Below are positions 61,471 to 64,000 of a stretch of DNA of 64,000 nt, piece by piece. This stretch comes from Sulfurivermis sp041678005 (lineage in GTDB: Bacteria; Pseudomonadota; Gammaproteobacteria; Thiohalomonadales; Thiohalomonadaceae), in assembly GCA_041678005.1 (NCBI GenBank), contig JBAYOW010000008.1, positions 13,207-77,206 on the forward strand, written 5' to 3'. The position numbers and the translations under genes were made by a program. The notes under the pieces were generated by a model. It did no database searches, was not told where the DNA came from, and was given only the letters and a program-made list of their open reading frames with translations. Each line of letters starts with the position of its first letter. The first letter of the stretch is position 1.

Positions 61471-63891
61471 TTAGAAAAGTTGCTCGGATAGGTTGTCGGT
61501 ATTTTCTTGCGTGGGCCGAGTACTGTGGTTTGCTGGTTGGCCCTGTTCAGCTACATCTTCACTACGAAATATTTCAAACATAGCTCGCGGGTTGGCGCTG
61601 TTGGTGACTTCACCTGTTTCGGCGTCTACACGGACTGTGACCAGTCCTGCTGGTTGCTCCAGGGGCTGTTGTGGCACTCCGCGCAAAGCCTCTGCCATGA
61701 AGGCTACCCACATAGGCAAAGCTGCGCGGGCGCCGGTTTCAAGATTGCCGAGCGGACGTGGCGTATCGAAGCCAAGCCATGTGCTTACGGCCAAGCTGGC
61801 ATGGTAGCCAGTAAACCAGGCATCACGCAGCTCATTGGTGGTGCCTGTCTTGCCTGCCAAGTCATTACGTCCCAGGGCCAGCGCCTGGCGGCCAGTGCCA
61901 TGGCGTATCACGTCCTGCATCATGCTAGTGGCGATATATGCAGTACGAGCGTCCATTACACGTGGAGCCAGATGTGCTGATTCGACAGGATCAGATTGCG
62001 CAAGCTCATTGTCCTGTTCGGCCAGGGTTAAGGCCTCACAGTTACTGCAGGCCTTGATTGGCTCGGCCTGATAAATGATGTTACCTGTGGCATCTTCCAC
62101 CCGTTCAATTAAATAGGGCTCAATAAGAAAACCACCATTGGCAAAAACCGCATAGCCACGGGTAAGTTCCAGCGGCGTGAGGCTGCCGCTGCCCAGGGAA
62201 AGCGACAGATCGCGTGGCATTTTGTCGCGGTTGAAGCCAAACCGTTCCAGATATTCCAGGGCATAGTCTATGCCAATGGCTCGCAGCACACGGATTGAAA
62301 CCAGGTTGCGTGATTTGGCCAAGGCAACGCGCAGACGAGTTGGCCCATAAAAACGACCGCTGTAATTTTCTGGCCGCCAGGCACTTTCCAGCTCGGTATC
62401 ATCAAACACAACAGGTGCATCATTGACGATAGTGGCCGGCGTGTAGCCTTTATCGAGGGCAGCGGCATAGATAAATGGCTTGAAACTGGAACCTGGTTGA
62501 CGTTCTGCCTGTAAGGCGCGGTTGAATTTGCTGTGGGAAAAATCAAAGCCTCCAGTTGTGGCTAGTATGGCTCCATCCTGTGGACGCAAGGCAACCAGAG
62601 CAGCGCTTGCAGCAGGGATCTGCGACAGAGACCAGTTGCAGTCATCAGCTAATCGAATGCGTATTATGTCGCCGACTTTTAATATGTCTGCCGCGCGTGA
62701 AGGAGCAGGGCCGAGGCTGTTTGTATTGATATATGGTCTTGCCCATGCCAGCCCTGGCCATTCGATGAGTACCAGGCCAAACGTTGGATGGTAGGCAATG
62801 ACTTGCTGATCTTCCAGCTCAACCACCAATGCCGGATACAGTGAACCTATTGCACTGTAACCGCTGAGCGCCTGATCCCAGGCAGAGAATGTTGTGTTCT
62901 TATCTAGATCGATATGTGACTCAGCGCCACGGTAGCCATGGCGTTCATCGTAGGCGAGCAGCGCATCGCGCAATGATTTATTGGCGGCTGTCTGCAGACG
63001 CGCATCAAGTGTAGTGTAGGCCTTATAGCCGGATGTGTAGGCATCAGTGCCGTAGTTTTCTATCATCCAGGCGCGTGCCATTTCAGCGACATAATGGGCT
63101 TCGGTGTCGGTGGTCAAGGCGTGCAGACTGGCTGTAATGCCGCTTGCCTTGGCCGTGTCATATTCTTCCTGCGAGATATAGTCCAGGCTAAGCATGCGAC
63201 CCAGAACATAATTACGCCGATTGAGTGCGGCCGCAGGATTGCTGACTGGGTTCAGGTTGGATGGGGCCTTGGGCAGGCCGGCCAGCATGGCATATTGGGC
63301 AATGCTCAGGTCGTGTATATCTTTGCCGTAATAGGTTTGCGCAGCGACCGCAACGCCATAGGCCCGCTGACCAAGAAATATTTTGTTCAGGTAAAGCTCA
63401 AGGACTTCCTCCTTACTCAATTCACGTTCGATCTTCAGTGCCAGCAGTATCTCGGTAAGCTTGCGGGTATAGGTCTTTTCTGAGGTTAGGAAAAAATTGC
63501 GTGCAACCTGCATGGTGATGGTACTGCCGCCCTGACCTTTTTCACCGGTTCGAACCAGGTGCACTGCTGCACGCAGCAAGCCCTGATAGTCAACCCCGGG
63601 GTGAGTGAAAAAGCGGTCATCCTCAGCAGCCAGGACGGCCTTGATCATTCGTTCGGGGATATCTTTATAAATCAAAGGGGTACGTTTCATTTCACCGTAC
63701 TCACCAATTAACTCATGGCCGCTGGCGTATACCCGCAGCGGTACTTGCAGTCGAACATCTTTCAGCACTTCAGTCGATGGCAGCGTGGGAACCAGCTGTA
63801 AATAAAGCACATAGGCAGCCCCCGCTCCAAGCAGGCCGAGGCTCAGCAAGCCCCAGAACAAGAGGCGTAGAAAATTCAACAAATAATTCAT
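61471..63891 (-). CDS. mrcA: Penicillin-binding protein 1A (bifunctional peptidoglycan synthase)
   Basis: The roughly 806-residue class A PBP has an N-terminal membrane anchor (about 8-32). Its glycosyltransferase-51 domain has the catalytic AAEDDRFFTHPGVDY near 90, GGSTITMQVARNFFL and KIFLGQRAYGVAAA-type motif 4. An OB-like insert follows, then the transpeptidase domain with GSSFKPF (nucleophile serine), SRN and KTGTTNELRDAWF. It polymerises and crosslinks peptidoglycan. ATG 63891 is preferred over TTG 63897. Beyond it, the last 109 bp of the window show no gene; in relatives pilM lies divergently there. Confidence 0.95.
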   Translation of the reverse strand: MNYLLNFLRLLFWGLLSLGLLGAGAAYVLYLQLVPTLPSTEVLKDVRLQVPLRVYASGHELIGEYGEMKRTPLIYKDIPERMIKAVLAAEDDRFFTHPGVDYQGLLRAAVHLVRTGEKGQGGSTITMQVARNFFLTSEKTYTRKLTEILLALKIERELSKEEVLELYLNKIFLGQRAYGVAVAAQTYYGKDIHDLSIAQYAMLAGLPKAPSNLNPVSNPAAALNRRNYVLGRMLSLDYISQEEYDTAKASGITASLHALTTDTEAHYVAEMARAWMIENYGTDAYTSGYKAYTTLDARLQTAANKSLRDALLAYDERHGYRGAESHIDLDKNTTFSAWDQALSGYSAIGSLYPALVVELEDQQVIAYHPTFGLVLIEWPGLAWARPYINTNSLGPAPSRAADILKVGDIIRIRLADDCNWSLSQIPAASAALVALRPQDGAILATTGGFDFSHSKFNRALQAERQPGSSFKPFIYAAALDKGYTPATIVNDAPVVFDDTELESAWRPENYSGRFYGPTRLRVALAKSRNLVSIRVLRAIGIDYALEYLERFGFNRDKMPRDLSLSLGSGSLTPLELTRGYAVFANGGFLIEPYLIERVEDATGNIIYQAEPIKACSNCEALTLAEQDNELAQSDPVESAHLAPRVMDARTAYIATSMMQDVIRHGTGRQALALGRNDLAGKTGTTNELRDAWFTGYHASLAVSTWLGFDTPRPLGNLETGARAALPMWVAFMAEALRGVPQQPLEQPAGLVTVRVDAETGEVTNSANPRAMFEIFRSEDVAEQGQPANHSTRPTQENTDNLSEQLF

Positions 63892-64000
63892 TATCAAAGA
63901 AAGTTGTCTTGAGATGGTTGCTGTATCTATATATACGTGGCGTTTTGCAGTATAAAGCTTTTGTTGGTGCTGGACTATGCTCAGTCTTATCCAATATTAA

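Overview
The window is a chromosomal stretch of a gammaproteobacterium. The gene orders support this: lgt-thyA-folA, slyX-rlmKL, thiS-thiG-trmB, nudE-cysQ next to yrfG, and rhlB divergent from trxA-rho. The set rpmE, yggX, mrcA, uup and yheS fits as well. Base composition is about half G+C throughout. An octahaem cytochrome c with its own cytochrome b, a haem-c sensor, two c-di-GMP enzymes, an SCO1-like protein and a DsrE-like secreted protein suggest a respiratorily flexible, possibly sulfur-metabolising environmental species. I cannot name the genus from sequence alone.

Layout. 1-6640: an edge-truncated haem-c sensor, then lgt, thyA (frameshifted), folA and a large PAS/GGDEF/EAL protein in one tight block. 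6700-11060: a short inverted-repeat mobile element (copy 1), a DsrE-like gene, an SCO1 pair, element copy 2, and a flavoprotein plus cyclopropane-synthase pair. 11213-16935: yheS, a diguanylate cyclase, slyX, rlmKL and a small membrane protein. 17389-24000: an ABC-2 exporter, a long gene-poor gap, a 2-Cys peroxiredoxin with a clear promoter and terminator, a DUF465 protein, an MFS transporter and a frameshifted rhlE. 24096-33731: hrpA, tRNA-Phe, yggX, an AsmA-like protein, tRNA-Gly and a large PilZ-like protein. 33908-41000: thiS, thiG, trmB, a DUF4124 protein, gdhA, a uracil-DNA glycosylase, element copy 3 and uup. 41333-47856: cytochrome b with octahaem cytochrome c, an orphan MenE-like ligase, yrfG, nudE, cysQ and a YkgJ protein. 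47964-53368: a TonB receptor, a periplasmic binding protein and a hybrid histidine kinase split by an in-frame TAG. 53333-63891: rhlB, trxA, rho, glgP, rpmE, malic enzyme and mrcA.

Most genes are ordinary housekeeping genes. The unusual layers are these: (1) three 140-bp non-autonomous elements with 16-bp terminal inverted repeats and exact 4-bp target duplications, one of which supplies the stop codon of a neighbouring gene; (2) a mosaic of palindromic REP-like units in the intergenic gaps; (3) three conserved genes broken by one-base changes (thyA, rhlE, the hybrid kinase), two of them by loss of one base next to a short homopolymer; and (4) the TonB receptor / binding protein / kinase cluster, whose first gene begins at a duplicated G-run. 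No CRISPR array, prophage or complete insertion sequence was seen.
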